Positions 31,101 to 44,480 are shown, counted from the first letter of the stretch. The stretch: DNA of 64,000 bases from Polytrichum commune (GCA_950295325.1 OX485803.1:13456001-13520000), one strand, 5' to 3'. Notes: generated from the sequence alone by a model not told the origin. Made by a program: numbers and translations.

Positions 31101-32346
31101 GCAAGAACACACTACTTGCACACTGCAACAATAAATCGGTGTTTGAGAAATGGAATGCGGCGCCTGTGTGCATATGATAATTAAGAAGAGCAACCAAAAT
31201 CTTCAAAGAGGACTTCCGATCCTCTGCACTTGTAGTGTGATGACAAGTTTCCATTTGTGCCATGTGGTCGGGGAATACTTCACTTTCAATCAACAACAAT
31301 CAAAACGGAATTGCTTACACGAATGGATGCGATACTAGAAGGGGAGAAAGAAACGGTCTTCCATTGGCCGCCTGTGGTTTATTTAACCATGATATGATTG
31401 CCAAGCTGGGGAGTCAGTCATTGCAACACTGAGATGATGCAGCTTGATGATGGGAGTACGTTGCGGCCGCCAAGTAATTCAGGCAGTGATCAAGGAAAAA
31501 AACAGTTTACATATTCACTGCAGCAAATTAATTAGATCCTTAAGAAACGGCAAGCCTGTGTGCGCACCCTTCTTCAAGACGAGGACTTCTACTTTGAACT
31601 TGTACTGGATTCACAAGTTTCCACTTGAGCCATGTGGCTGGAAAATACTCCACTTTTGTCATGACGTGGACCCTTAGCCAATTGTTTGTCTTGCCCTTTT
31701 GCTAAATGAAAGAATGGCATGGAAGAGGGCTACCAGAGCTAATGAATGAGGCTTAGGGGGGCTCATCACTCATAAATGTTTCCAAGCAAAAAATGAGTAG
31801 AGGATGATATGCAGGAAACTCGACAGTGCAGAAGAGTTTAGCTCTCTTAACACCGACTCTTATAGGACCTGTAAAATTTAGTATAAGCTCCAGCAGCTCG
31901 GTTCTTACGCGATCGGGTTGCATCAAAGCGTGGCTAAACTCATGGGTATCAAGCTATCTTCTTTATAATGTCAAAAGGAAATGCTGCATTAGTCTCACGC
32001 TGAACAGAAAGACGGAAGAATTATGGCGATTGATGGCAAGTGGAAAGGAAGGAAGGAAGGAAGGAATCTGTATGTAACCTGAGAAGGCGAAGTCAATAGC
32101 ATTCTCATCTTCCCGCACTGTCCACGCAAGAGTAGCCCCCAGCTTCGGCAGTTGCTGGCAACTCTGGAACGTCCTGCCTGAGCTCCCGCTCAGATTTGCA
32201 CTACCGCAGGAGCTGGAGGTTTGAGCGCAAACATGAGGTGCAAACCTCAAAACTCCACATAAAATGGCCATGACCACCACCATCAGAGGCATACGCTCCA
32301 ACTTCATCAACCCCCTGCAGGTGATGGCCATTTCCCCCTCCACCAT
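28169..32346 (-). CDS. DOMON and cytochrome b561 domain-containing protein
   Basis: This is a predicted plasma-membrane or secretory electron-transfer protein: an extracytoplasmic DOMON heme domain fused to a trans-membrane b561 core, typically ascorbate-linked. Minus-strand exons are 32346-32079, 30757-30330, 29427-29170 and 28522-28169, giving 435 residues in phase with GT-AG borders. A signal peptide (MPLMVVVMAILCGVLRFAP) precedes the DOMON part, which contains LAWTVRED and the diagnostic APSSGGWVGWGINPT. The b561 core shows the four expected histidines in RHGIINAVAWG, WFYVHVSC, FYKHRNLG and WNVSHHTVGY, each within hydrophobic segments. The start is uncertain between ATGs at 32346, 32331 and 32307, all in frame. 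A TATA-like tract at about 32,408-32,430 fits the first. The tail (KEKRDS-like, basic/serine) is cytosolic. The gene looks intact. Confidence 0.93.
30830..31680. repeat. Diverged ~450-bp tandem duplication in b561 intron 1
   Basis: Two units (about 30,830-31,285 and 31,285-31,680) share CAACAATCAAAAC, GGGAGTYRGTCAT, CAACACTGAGATG-type and CAAGTTTCCAYTTG blocks in the same order. They lie wholly in intron 1. Confidence 0.6.
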
Positions 32347-32404
32347 ATAACCTTCAAACAAATTAAACCCCCCACTCCCTGCAACTCTCAACTCTCAACT
32401 CTCC

Positions 32405-32436
32405 CTCTCTATATATAAATATATATACACATATCA
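32405..32436 (-). promoter_or_regulatory. TATA-like region of the b561 gene
   Basis: On the minus strand an AT-rich TATATATTTATATATAG tract lies 60-85 bp upstream of the first ATG (32,346). The position suits a core promoter. A pyrimidine-rich stretch (CTCTCC type) lies near it on the plus strand. Confidence 0.45.
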
Positions 32437-32829
32437 AGTTTCAGCCTCCCTAACCCCCCAGTACCAACTCACTCTCCCAGCTCCCAAACACTTTGTAACA
32501 ACGACGACCACCACCACAACGACAAATTAGTGATGCACTCACAGCTCACTCACAGCTCCAAACACCACGTCCACCTTTGAACTTATACTCCCACCATACT
32601 GTCCTTGGCAACCAAGACTAGGATACATCACTGACCGTAAGTACGCATGCAGTGTTGAAATTGTGGCTCATGTATGGGTCGGTACGAAGCAGGACTGGGG
32701 TAAGGCTGTAACTTAGGTACTGAATAAATGCCCATGCAAATATGGAGCTCGCTGCAGCAGGTACCGTAGGACTTCAATACGCAGTCGAAGGTGAGAGTAA
32801 GTGGGGAGTTTTTGAAAATGCACCCAGCT

Positions 32830-33170
32830 CCTTCCCTCCTTCCTTCCTTCCTTCCTTACTTCCTTCCTTCCTGCCTTCTTCGCTTGGTCCGCTGGCGGCC
32901 GAGTGCTTCCAATTAATTGCTCTCCTTCAGCTTCTCTTCTTCCTTCCTAATTGCTGTGAGCATCCATGAGGAGTGGCCCAAGTCTACTCCTCCTCGGTTG
33001 CACCGCAGGCAGGCAGGCAGGCAGTCAGTCGGGCGGGCAGGCAGGCAGTCGAGCTCATCAATGGCCGCTGCCGCATCAGTAAGTGTATGTCATGAATGCA
33101 GGAAATTAAGCACCGCCTTCATACACTTGCGGAGGAGGAGGAGGACGACGACGACGACGATGACGACTAG
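32830..33170. repeat. Microsatellite-rich segment
   Basis: (TTCC)n at 32,832-32,875, (GGCA)n at about 33,007-33,050, and (GGA)n/(CGA)n at 33,132-33,167. A short frame starting at 33,061 followed by GTAAGT could be a first exon, but nothing supports a gene. Confidence 0.8.
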
Positions 33171-33179
33171 GAGGTAGTC

Positions 33180-34950
33180 ATCAGGCGTTGTACTCCCCTA
33201 CCTAACTTAACTTCTTACAAAGAGTTTCCCACCCAATATGAGGGGCTGTTTACGTCATGGACCATGGAGTTGTCCCTTGCTCCCTTGCTCCTCTAAAATA
33301 TGTGATTGGCCGTTGAATTCGTCCCAAGGCCACCCCGGTCTACATCAAGGAAAAGAAGAAGAAAATTGTAAGAGTGACCATGGAATTTTGAGGTCTCCAA
33401 AAAGCGTGTTTTTAGGCCTACATTATCCATTTTCATGATTCAATGGGTTTTGAAGTGAGAGAGGCAAAAAGAAAGTTTTTTGGCTGCAAATGTCAGGGGG
33501 ACCATGGCAGAGAAAATGTCATTCTTTTTCTTTTCTTTTCTTTTGTCCAAACAGTTAGTGTAGTTTAGAGGGGAGAAGGTCAACCATGAAAAAAGTCCCA
33601 ATACTTCTCTTTTTAGACATACATCAAATAAACACATCGACTTTTGGGTGCATGGCCATTTCTCTGGGTCCACATTCGGTGTACACCTAGTGAGGGGCCC
33701 AAAGGCTTTAAAATTGCAGCGCCCAAAAGTCGGATCATGGAAGTGTGCCCATGGAAAAAGGCCATCTGGTATGGACAACTTTGTGGTCCATGATGTAAAT
33801 AGCCCTTGAGTTTCCAATGTTGGGAACTTGGGAGTTGGCTGCAAATTTTGTCATGAACTCGAGGAATACTGGAGGAATACTTGAGTTATTGACTTTTGTG
33901 AAGAGTAGGTATGGACTAAGATAGATAACCATCGAGAGGAGAGCAGAGAGTCATCCACCTCCCCGAGCCAGTTATCAAACATAACCTTGGAATTATGGAT
34001 AATATCATCTTTACATGGATATGAAACATTGTGACAAGTCCTCATAACCCTTATGCTCTTGGATGAGCAATTGGTTGCGTCATATCTATGGGACTATCGA
34101 TGATATTTGAGCCTTGTTCCATGCAGTCATAATTTGGGTACATTTTAATGGGTTGTTTACACTACCAATATGTATTATGGTGGACTACCAACAACCACGG
34201 CATCAAATTAATCGGCTATTACCAACAACTCTTGAGATGATTTGTTACCATGTCATTGAGATGGATGGCTATCCATGGTAGCCATTCGGAAGGTTTGCAG
34301 GCAGCTACCAATTTGTTGTCTTGGTGCCAAGACAACAATTTCTCAAATTCTGGATTTCTTTTTTCCGTTTTTTTCACTTTTGAGGGCCATCAAATTAGTC
34401 CCTAATCTAAATCCAATGGTTGAAAATACTTGTAGTTGTGCTTGACCCATCACAGTAAGCTTCTTTGATTGGTTCCCTAGGGTTGCTTGAGTGGCCATGG
34501 CCTAGCCCTGCCTTGTGTGAACCTTAGCCATTATGATATCGGGGGAGGCCCTTAATTTTTGGGGATCCTTGAATCAAACATCAAGGCCTAATTTGATGGC
34601 CCAATAATTGATGAAATTTGAAAGAAAAAACCAAACATTTTGTACATTTTGTTTAATCTTTGCATTTGAGAGCCATCATTGTAGGTCTTAATCTAAATGC
34701 AAGGGTTAAATATACTTGCATTTGTGTTTGACACATCACATTTGGCTCATTTGATTGGCTATTTAGAGTTTCTTACCTTGATTGCTTCAAGCCCATGATT
34801 TTGAAATGAACAAAATTTGAGCGTTTTCCAATTTTTGTATTTTTTATTCTTTTAATATACGAGGATCATCGTGATAGGCCTTTCATTCCAATCCTATGGT
34901 TGAAGCCCAATTTTTTTTTTTGATTATTTTTGGATGCATGATGATGTGGA
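33180..34950. other. Spacer
   Basis: AT-rich, no gene recognised. It may include the eroded left part of the decayed element whose right end lies at 38,742. Confidence 0.4.
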
Positions 34951-36238
34951 TCCTCTCCCTAGTGCAGCGTTCTCGTTAGGCTTAGTTAGTGTTGATAATA
35001 GTATTAACCACATGCGGACTTTACAAAACACGAACTTCAATGTTCTCATTGGTGGGTTGAGGTTGAAACCAATTCCTAAGACACGCATGAATGTTCCACT
35101 TTGTCAACTTTAGCCATTGCCATTGGTACAACCCACATTGGAGGTTGACGTCCAACTGCTACAACATGAGTTTGCCAATGGGCATCGCGAAGGCAATAGA
35201 GTTATATATGTGTCCATTAAAAAATGACAAAGGTGAACATAAATATGTTATTCAAGACACTTATGGATCATGGGATAACCGTTGGCGTACAAGTAATGAC
35301 TCCTTTGAGGTTTTCTCATCCACTAACCCTTTGTAGAAATGTTGAAGGGGAAATTGATTTGGGTGTGGGAGGGGGAATCATAGTGTCAATGCATGGCATC
35401 GTCACATAGACCGCCTTCATGCTAATGACCCACATTGGCACTACTCACTTGGTTGTCTGTTCCTAGATCTTCCTATGGGACCGTTGGATTGTTGCTTGAT
35501 GCAATGCATGATGCCAATAGGTACCATTCCCTATTTTGAATCATTGTTTACTAGTTGTGATATTCATTGTTTATCATTACCTGATCCATTTCCTTATATT
35601 GCCTAATTCCAAGGGTGTTCCAAGGTCTACAGAATGCAAGCATGTTAAGACAAACTTGGTTCACCGGATCCATAGGGTGAAAGGTTTTGGCATTTTGTAT
35701 CTGCAAGGGTTCAAGGAACTTCTACCCACAGACCATTATACAAGTTGTGAGAAAGGCGCAACAAGAACACTTCATACCCCTTGACATTGGATGTCTTCGT
35801 GCAATCACTATATATGGTTAGTTATAATATGTGTACTTTACAATTCCAAATGTCCATGGTCTTCTTTTGTAAGTTCCCTTTCCCAAACTCTTTATTGTTA
35901 CACAAAGAAATAGTTATTACCATGGAGGAGGCTCCTCGGAAATATTATGACGAGACACCTCTTGTGAAAAGATCTTCAAAGGGCATGTAGATGGCTATGC
36001 ATGCAACAAGCAAAAGGCAACATCACACATAAGGAAATTGGAGTTGGAGAAGCTATTGGTAGTGACAAAACATGTAGATGGAGATGATATATTTTAAGTA
36101 AATTTTTTAATATATTCTCATCATCATTAGTATTTCCTATCCACCACCCTTACCCAAATTCCAATTCATATAAATTTATGGTCCTCAATATATAGATCAA
36201 TCATTGTTTTGGGACTGCATCCATCCCTAAAATGACTT

Positions 36239-36422
36239 TGGAGCAACTACAATGATTGCTAGACCATAGAGGGCTCTCTATTCCAAAACAAAATAATTAT
36301 TTTACCCTCAAGATTTGCCACATTTCATGCTCAAATTCACTAAGACCAACTTGTACCGGGCATATGGAATTTGCATTCCATCACATGTAAAGATGAAATA
36401 GAGAGCCCTCTACAGTAACTCC
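36239..36422. mobile_element. Small MITE (GAGGGCTCTCTATT family)
   Basis: Inverted ends of about 40 bp, starting TGGAG and both containing AGAGGGCTCTCTATT, bound 184 bp of non-coding DNA. A related end sequence occurs in kinesin intron 10 (about 3,793-3,815), and a longer relative lies at 45,146-45,525. The target duplication is unclear. Confidence 0.6.
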
Positions 36423-38712
36423 AGTGGAATTTGTTAATTAAGCAAAATGGTTGTGATGGTGAAAGTCTAGCGCAATGTCAAAGAATTCCTTGGGATTTCC
36501 TCCAGGTGAAGTAAAGGGGAAAGACTTGAAGTTGTGGCTAGTGAAGCCTCATTCTAGGCGCATGTGAGTTTTTTTCCCTTTTCATTTTCACATTGTGTCC
36601 TTCCTTCTTCTTTTTTAAGTATGTGTTATGAATTTTTGGGGTTGGTTGGTTACATTTAAAAGAAATTGTTGCTAAAGAATTCAAGAGCATGTGGATCATC
36701 TAAGCGAGTTTGTTGAGAAATGGTGAATCCTTCTTTTTTTAGTGGCCCTTCATCAAATGTTTCAAACTAATTTGCATTTTACCACATCCAAGAAGTTAAA
36801 AGACTTCATTGGAGGTCCACAAGCCATCTCATGGGTACTCTACAAGTATTAAACATATCTTAGAGAGATTGATTTTGTTGCCAATAAGACTTCATAGCTT
36901 AATGTCATAATTATATTGACTATTCAAATTGATGGCACATGTATATGAAAAGACATATTTTACCTCTCAAGGGTTGCTACATCTATGCTTCAAGTATATG
37001 TCCTTATTGAAAACATTGCCATTCTTGCCTTCGTGGAGAATGGCACCAATGACCACCCCATTATAGTGGAGACTTTCAATTTTGTCAAAAAAACAAGTTT
37101 GCAAACTATGGCTAATGTATTGAGTGTGTAGTTAGTTTAATAGGGATCGTGAATAACTTGGAGGTGTTTTTGAGTGCTCGTGCTATTGACCTCATTGTTG
37201 CAAGGCTTGTCATTCCCAATGTTCCATCCCCTCCTTCATCGACTCGTGCTTGGAATACACACAATTCTGCCAAAATCGGGGTCTTCTTTGAGTTTGCTCA
37301 TGCTTATTTGCATGAGGAAGCTTCCATGCTTACATTCCTTCTAGAGATTAAACAAGTTAGGGACGATGTCAAAACATTTGTGGGCGCATATGAATTTATA
37401 GTAGCCAAGGATTGGTGGGGCTTCAATGAGTTGCATTTGTGTTCGATTTCATAAATCTTGAATGGTAACCCCTAAACCCCTTAACCTTGAGAATGATCAT
37501 GACATGTTTTTCAAATTCTTTTATGTTTACCACTTTTAGTCAAGTTTCCTAATGAATGTGTGTTTGTTCATGCAGACTAGACATTTCCACATTGTTATGT
37601 TTGTTCACAAGAAGTGGTCCGCATTGCAATTTGCTATCCACAATAACAATGGTATATCAAAGTTGGAGTTGGAGGATACCAAATCTTCTCCAACCTTACA
37701 AGTTCATCTTTGCGGCTCATGACTTTTGGCATCTCTTGGAGAGGTGCTATATATATAAACATGTTTTGTTTCAATCATGACTTAAAATCTAAAATGCTAC
37801 ATCGATTGCAAGTGTGCCCATTTGCACATATAGGCGTAGTGGCCACAATGTCATCGCATTTTAGGGAGATCATGCTATCTTTGATGCCATCCTAGCTCCA
37901 ATGTGCAATACAAATCTTGCTCTTGACACATGTAATATTGTCTTGGATGTAACCTCACTTGGCAATGACGATGAGGCCCTAGTTCAAAAGGTTGAAAAGT
38001 GCAATTGCATTACTAAGTAAGTTGGTGGGGTTTGCATTCTAACTTAGTTCTTTAAGGTTGCCTCACCAATCGTCTTGCCATCTGGTTGTTGTTTGGTGGT
38101 GTGTGCAGAAAAATGATATCCAACATGTTGCCTCCCGGCTCAATCATTATGCCTCCATATGCAGAGAGTATAGCAAAGATTATGTCACCCACCTCCTTTT
38201 TGGCACCTTGTGGTAGGTCTAGGCGACCTTCTCACAACCCATTCATAGATGCATGGCAGAGGAGTATAATACGAGGGTAGTGCATAATTACGCATAGACC
38301 ACCATAAATGTGCTTGGTATTTGGATTAATGTGACTATGTTTTCAACCTCTGTTGAACTTAATATATATTTTGTTGCACTTGTCCCACCTACGTGCATTA
38401 CGGATTTTGATATTCTAAATTGTAATTGTTTACCTTTGCCCAACTGTCCAATTATACTTTATGCATTGTCCAATTGGTTTTGAATTTACATTTTCATGTT
38501 GAGACTAAACATGTATACAAGCAATTGAGGTTTTTTGGAGTAAACTCCATCATTATATATAAGTAGGGTGTTTTCTTTCAACTTCCCTATCATTACATAA
38601 TATACTAAATCTTCATTATGTGACTTTAAATACCATGGTGATAGGTTACCAGTGTGTGTTTTACCCAAAAAAATTTGTTTCCTCGCCACTCACGTATTAT
38701 CATTTACTCCTT

Positions 38713-38742
38713 ACTGCTCACCGTTCATATGATAGCACTCCT
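38713..38742 (-). repeat. Right terminal repeat of the decayed Mutator-like relative
   Basis: Inverted, this reads AGGAGTGCTATCATATGAAC followed by GGTGAGCAG. It closely matches the end of the 11.3-kb element (GGGGAGTGCTATCTTATGAG). Confidence 0.7.
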
Positions 38743-39900
38743 CATATCCTTGCCTAGCCTACATTGAAGTTTTATGTTGTATCCTAAGTGACATCTTTTG
38801 TAAATAAACAACAAGGATACTATGAAGCCTTTGTGAAACCAATCTCCATGAAGCTCTCAATTCTAGGTTCCAAATCTCAATGGGATTATACAAATTGCTA
38901 GCAATTGAGTATGAAAAAGTGGCCAAGATAACTTATAAGGATATTGGCCTTTATCAAACTTCGGTACTAAAGTGAAGATGTGTAGACCCCTCTTGCAAAA
39001 TAATTGGGTTGGGGATGGAGCAAAGCTTGAGACTATGGAAGAGCATGTTTCGGATGGCGTGCAAATTCCGGTGTTGTTCCAATAGGACATTGTTAACTTT
39101 TGTCCCACCAAAGCATGTATAAACATTTGTTTATAGTTTTTAGTGTCACATAAACTATTTGCAAAGGGTTATACTAATTTGTCTATAATTAAAAAAATGT
39201 CATGGGATGCAAGCATGGTAAAGTGGACCAAAAAAGTGTTTTGGTGTACAGAAGCCATAAAGTTTTTGGTTAAATGTCTAAAAGTAACAGCAAAATGTTG
39301 TTCGAATATATCTCTAACAGTGTAAAATTCAAAATTAATCTTAAAAAGTGAATTATCTCAAAAATAATGCTCAAAAGCAACTGGTTGAATCTAGTTTTGG
39401 ACATAAGTTTCACGACCTTAAGTGTTTTGAACTTGAAATTTATTTCATTTTTCTTGATTTTATTGTAAATTTGAGGGCATCACAAAAATGTAGAATTCAT
39501 CAATTTTGATGTAAACTAACTCTATCAAAACAATCTTTGAATAGTTACTTGCTCAATATTACCTACTTGCACACCACTTGCATCTTCTTCTAAAATATAC
39601 ATAATTTTTTGAATTTCTTTTTTGTCAACATAAATTTTGTGGCTTTGTAAATCAATATTTTAAAAATGTTTATGATTTTTTTTACTGAATTGAAAACTAG
39701 TATATGATTTGAATCACTTTCACATAAACCTTTGCAAGGATCAAGAGCTACCCATTCTATTGTGTCGCAGCCCACGTTCATACTACATAATTGTCAAATA
39801 TACTCATCATTATTGTCAATATAGGTATCTATTTGAGAGAAATGAGCTCTTTCAATGTGATATTTAAGAATTTTGTTAGTATGGTGTTGAAATAATCTTA

Positions 39901-40325
39901 GGTTCACTTCACACACGAGCCAAGAGCCGTGACCATGAGATTGTGAGAGCCCAAAAGAAAGTGTTCAAAGTCATGTAGTGTGAAGTCATACGTGACCCAA
40001 GTCCTCAACCAAATGCTATTTCAACGAGTTTCTATTCATGCAGGTCCTCACCCATGATAAAATAGAATAAATTAACGGTTGTGAGTGTTTGGTCTCCTGG
40101 TTTTGTGCTAGGCCTACCTCCAAGAGGAGGTTTTTGAAAGTAAATCATGTGACCATGAAACATGACCCATTTGATGCCATGTAGAAATCCATGTAGACTC
40201 TACACCCATCTTGCATTCACATACTCCGTTGGTCCCTCAAGCGTAGTGTGGAGCAAACTTGGACTGGCTACGCCTTTTCCACCAATGAGAGTGCTTGAAG
40301 TGTAGTGGTCACGGGCTCTCAGTCT
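39901..40325. mobile_element. Harbinger-like element copy, inverted, empty at the pogo site
   Basis: Inverted, this matches 13,973-15,770 on both sides of the nested insertion but lacks the insertion. The uninterrupted site is the single TA at 39,976-39,977. The left end is preceded by TTA. The other terminus is truncated, having lost the outer GGGCCACTTCACACACG part. Confidence 0.75.
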
Positions 40326-40504
40326 AATGGGACCTATACATTGGCTTTAATATAGGATATTTGATACCAAATACAGTGTAGTCTTGATTGACCTACCTGG
40401 TCTGGAACTGCTTATTATTAACAGCACCATCCTTAATACATTCTTGGTTTTAAAACCATCTGGGGATACTGTTATGTGGATTAGTAGGGACTACAGATAT
40501 CTTA

Positions 40505-41108
40505 GGGCCACTTCACACACAAGACTGAAGGCCCGTGACCATTGCAATCTAAGAGCTCTCATTGGTCAAAAGGGTGGAGATTGTCCAAGTTTTTTTCACA
40601 CACGAAGGTGAAGGTCTAAGGGCTCGAAGGCCCAAAGAAGACTTCATAGATAAAAAGTCTACATGGAGTCCTACATGACGGACTATGGATAAGGTTTCAT
40701 GGTCTCCTGGAATTTGTGTCGGGTCCACCTCTTGGAGGTGAGCCTGATGAAAATTCCGGGAGATCATGACCTCTTTTTAATACCATTTTTTTTCAGTATA
40801 ACAAATTCCAGGACATATTGCGAGGCATATTTCATAACAAATTCTAGGACAAACAAACACCACCAAGTAATTCTCTTAAATTGACAGAATTTAAGACATA
40901 TTATATTAAACCAAATCCTCCCCTCTTGTTATGTCAACAGAATATGCAATGGTCCCGCAACATGGTCCATTCACACTTCACTCTATGCTTGAGGGCCTGT
41001 GACTACATAAAACGGCTTTCCCAACACCCATGGTACGGCCTTCGGATGAGAGTCAAGGGTCCTCACCATTACAAGGTCACGGCTCTTGGCTCATGTGTGG
41101 AGTGGCCC
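40505..41108. mobile_element. Harbinger-like non-autonomous element with TTA target duplication
   Basis: Ends GGGCCACTTCACACACAAG and (inverted) GGGCCACTCCACACATGAG, with a further shared GCCCGTGACC/GCCGTGACC block, are flanked by TTA at 40,502-40,504 and 41,109-41,111. The element is 604 bp and non-coding. It belongs to the family of 13,973-15,770. Confidence 0.78.
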
Positions 41109-41111
41109 TTA

Positions 41112-43000
41112 ATGATAACTTTCTCAAGAGTCACATTCATAGAGTTTTGTAAGCATTCAATAGTGGCCATTGAAGTAATAACAAGTATTTGAATCCCAAA
41201 CTTGCACTTCCATTCTCACAATTAAACATGGGGACATATCTTGTCACTTGTGTGGCCATGGGCTTAAGGAAACCTTTTGAGCAAAATGTGACCCACAACT
41301 TACCGTTCTTCATCTCTCATCCCGCATTCACTTCTTTTTTTCTTTTTCTTTTTTTTGGGGGGGGGGGACCAAACATGTGAGTCATATGGTTTCTTTAAGC
41401 ATATGAGGACAATGACAAGTACAAGTATAGTTATCATTGTCTCCATCGTTGTTGTTGATGGTGGACTCTACATAAAGAAAAGAAAAAGAACGTCTTATTT
41501 TGAAACCGACGTGAAGACATCCCCAATTTAATTCCGTAAGGAATAAAAGAGGGGTGGGGGAGGGGTGTAATGTAAATTGTTGATAGGTGGGGTCCATGGT
41601 GGTCAAGAGGATGTGATTAATACTAGTCTTAGGGGACATGAGCTTGATGTTTCTTTTTGTTGACAACGATATATGTGAGGTATTTAATGGCGTTGAGTGA
41701 AGTAGATTCCATTAGGAATTTTAGTTATGGAGAGAGTGGTATCTAGATCTTTAAGTTTGGTGATGAAAGATTTATGGACAGTGTCTTGTATTCTGGCTAG
41801 TATGAACCAAGGCGGAAGAGCATTCCAATTTTAAATGGCGGAGTTGTGGAATTAGTGTATCATGTTTAGCATAATTATGAGTAGTACCACACTTAAATGA
41901 TGTTAGTAAATATGTGAATTCAATGAATTGGACAATGAGTTGAGGAGAAGGAGAGAAGGGGACATTCATAAGGGTCTTTGATGCATAAAATATTTGGTTG
42001 TAGTCTGGTGATTCATTTGTATTTAGGGAGGTAGCATGAACACAAAATGAGCCATATGGGAAGTGTATTTTTCAAGGTGTTTGTTTTCTTCTAGGCTTTG
42101 CAGGAATAAGTGTAGCATGACGAGTGGTGTGGTGAGCAAGCATTGTTTTGACAATTGTGTGGACAACCTTGTTGTGATAATTGGTTCTCAAGTTAATAAT
42201 GTGTTTACTGGTACAACACGAGAGAAGGTGGAGACAATTATCATTTTGGTTGACGCAAAATAGGTTGCACAGAGGAAAGATGATGGATCCGAGGATTTTT
42301 TGTTTATGAAAATTACCCATGTATCGTCCATAGCAAAATTTAATCAAAGGTAATAAAGTGGGTAAAGTGGTAAGATTTTGCAAGTTGTTCCAAGAGCCAA
42401 ACAAGAATGAATAACACAAATAAGAGTAATACCATACTTACTATAATAAGGGTTTTAAGGTGATTTGGGCATCCAATCTTTGTTTGGGTTTGAAAAGAGG
42501 TTGGACCGTTCTAGGTGGATATTAAGATTGTCTAGCAATTTCCCACATATGGTTATGTGTTCGTAGCACAAGGACATTGTATAATTGAGGTGTTCTTTTC
42601 AATATAGAGTTTTTAAGTTGTGTATTAAACCATCATGTTAAAGTAGATGTAGGAGTGTTGGATTAGGGTGCCCAGTGAGATGGAATGGAACGTGAGTAAT
42701 GATGTCTCTTTCAAGCCTTTTTTGGCTATTTGTTTTAGCCTCATCATTTCCAAATACAATGGTATGCACTTGCACTTTTTGAATGATGATATTGTATGTG
42801 ATATTGCGGATGCGGTATGTGCAATTAGGTTGTCTTTGTGAATAGGTTGCCTCTTTACCCATCTAGTGGATCACACAAGCATTCTGCTCATTTTCCACGT
42901 GAATTTGATTGGTCAAAGGTCTTTTGGGGAGGATAAAACATGGCATTTTCTTGTGTATCCCTTTCCTGCAAATGGAGTAGTACAAAAGTACAATGGGTTA
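41112..43000. other. Spacer
   Basis: No gene recognised. A G-run lies at 41,357-41,367. Confidence 0.45.
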
Positions 43001-43009
43001 TTTGTGCCC

Positions 43010-43504
43010 CAGGGAGTGCACTGTTCAAGTACTGTAAATATACATGTGCGTGCACAAAAGGGGTATTATTTAGAACAAGCATGTACAAAATGTACGTACA
43101 AGAGACATATTGCTATTAAGAAGGAAGTAGATATACATGAGGCTGGAGATAAGGCTATAGAAAAATATATGTAAAGTACGCGTTTACGCGTTCAAGTCAG
43201 ACCTGGACCAAGAATCATGCGTTTTTCATCCACTAAGTAACGACTTTATAACTAAAAATCCATGATTTGATATTATACATATAATAGGGCCATATTTTTG
43301 CATTTCCAAACATTTGTACTCATGTTATATACAATTTCTGTATTTGTTTTTGGACCCTTGTGTACGTATGAAAATGTATTTTGAAGCAATGAGATTTGTA
43401 AGTATATTGCTTGATTTTAGCAAAAATAAAATGTATACAGGGGTATTTTAATAAGGGGCATGCACGCACGTGATGCTTGGTTTTAATGAATAGTGCACTC
43501 CCTG
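43010..43504. mobile_element. MITE with CAGGGAGTGCACT ends
   Basis: The ends CAGGGAGTGCACTGTTCA and (inverted) CAGGGAGTGCACTATTCA bound 495 bp of non-coding DNA. The CAGGG start would suit hAT elements, but I see no clear 8-bp target duplication. Confidence 0.6.
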
Positions 43505-43854
43505 AGATTCGTGCCCATTTCCCCTCCGAATAGTTTATCTCCCATGTTTCAAGATCATGCGGATAAATCCCACTTCAACCTCAAAACTTGTCCATGAAAA
43601 TTCCACAACCAACATTGGGTGAAATGCACTCAAAACAACCTTTTCATAGGCTTGGGAAGTTAGGGGTTGATGTGGTTTGTTGTGGCTCCAATTTCATTAC
43701 AATACATTGGCACAATTTGAATCCCCTTTACAAGCACTATATTGGTTTGGTTGCTTGTACTTAGATAAATTAAGTAGTTAATTACTCTTAAAGAAAAAAA
43801 CCAAAACCTTTTTAATGAATACCAAAACAACATATATTTTGAAGAGATTGTATT

Positions 43855-44480
43855 GCGTGCTCAAAAATATGATAACTACTCTTACCAATAGTCAACCTAA
43901 CTAGGGAGACCTATATGGCCATTTAATGAACATGAGACTCTTTACTTTGATAATGAACGAGATATTCATAAGGTAGAAGTGCCTAATTTTGTGTTTGTCT
44001 TAAACAGACACCCATCTTTGATTCTTGTACAGTTGATATGAATCTAAGAACGGACATTGAGCATACATGTGCTAAAAATAAATTGAACTAGGTGTTCAAA
44101 GTTTGTTGACCATTCTACACGTAATCATCAACATAATTAAAGGCGGGGGGGGGGGGGGCTATATGATCATTAATAACTTAAAGAAACTTTACTTTGACAA
44201 TGAATAGTATATTTGTACCAACCACAAAATTTATGAGGAAAAGTGGTTATGGCCGTGATTTGGATTTGCTAATCATCTCATGGTAATTGCGTGTTTCATA
44301 TCCTACAAGAAGCAGGTGCAAAGAAGAAAAATGTTTACTTTACGAGCTATAAAAATTATGAGGAAAGTGGCTACGGCCTTGATTTGGATGTGCTATATGA
44401 CCATCCTTTTCTAATCCAAGAAGAAGGGGGCCACTTAACAAAAAAACAACTATTTAAGGCCCATCTACCCATAGCCATTG
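43855..44480. repeat. Dispersed repeat family, two overlapping copies
   Basis: Copies at about 43,855-43,990 and 44,030-44,480 share the CTCAAAATATGATAACTA-type block, GGGGGACCTATATG-type block and ATTATGAGGAAAGTGG block with the family seen at 28,650, 45,880 (inverted) and elsewhere. A G-run lies at 44,144-44,158. Confidence 0.55.

Larger units (their letters stand above)
34980..38742 (+). pseudogene. Decayed relative of the ParB/methyltransferase-like cargo gene
   Basis: Broken frames match the intact cargo gene at 51,370-57,571 in the same order. Around 35,200 a KNDKGEHKYVIQD segment parallels SATDSKGNFQFVDDE. An AMHDAN-donor segment at 35,495-35,519 parallels AMHDINK at the same exon end. 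At 35,630-35,783, STECKHVKTNLVH..G.L.L..F parallels STENSHVSTNLVH. At 35,925-35,990, YYDETPLVKRSSKG parallels QYNETHPLERTSDG. At 37,149-37,454, AIDLIVARLVIP parallels AVDLVFLQFPDG. The next exon resumes at about 37,577 after a TGCAG acceptor. Stops and frameshifts abound and a MITE is inserted at 36,239. A right terminus (AGGAGTGCTATCATATGAAC, inverted) ends at about 38,742. No transposase is found. Confidence 0.62.

Noticed and set aside
33061-33177. Short frame MAAAASVSV followed by GTAAGT, possible first exon of a divergent gene
   Set aside because: It sits in microsatellite sequence ((GGCA)n and (CGA)n), has no downstream exon I can find, and the arginine/threonine tail is simple repeat.
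37149-37454. Independent 101-codon gene
   Set aside because: It aligns in place with exon 6 of the cargo gene and is flanked by other decayed exons, so it is part of the pseudogene.
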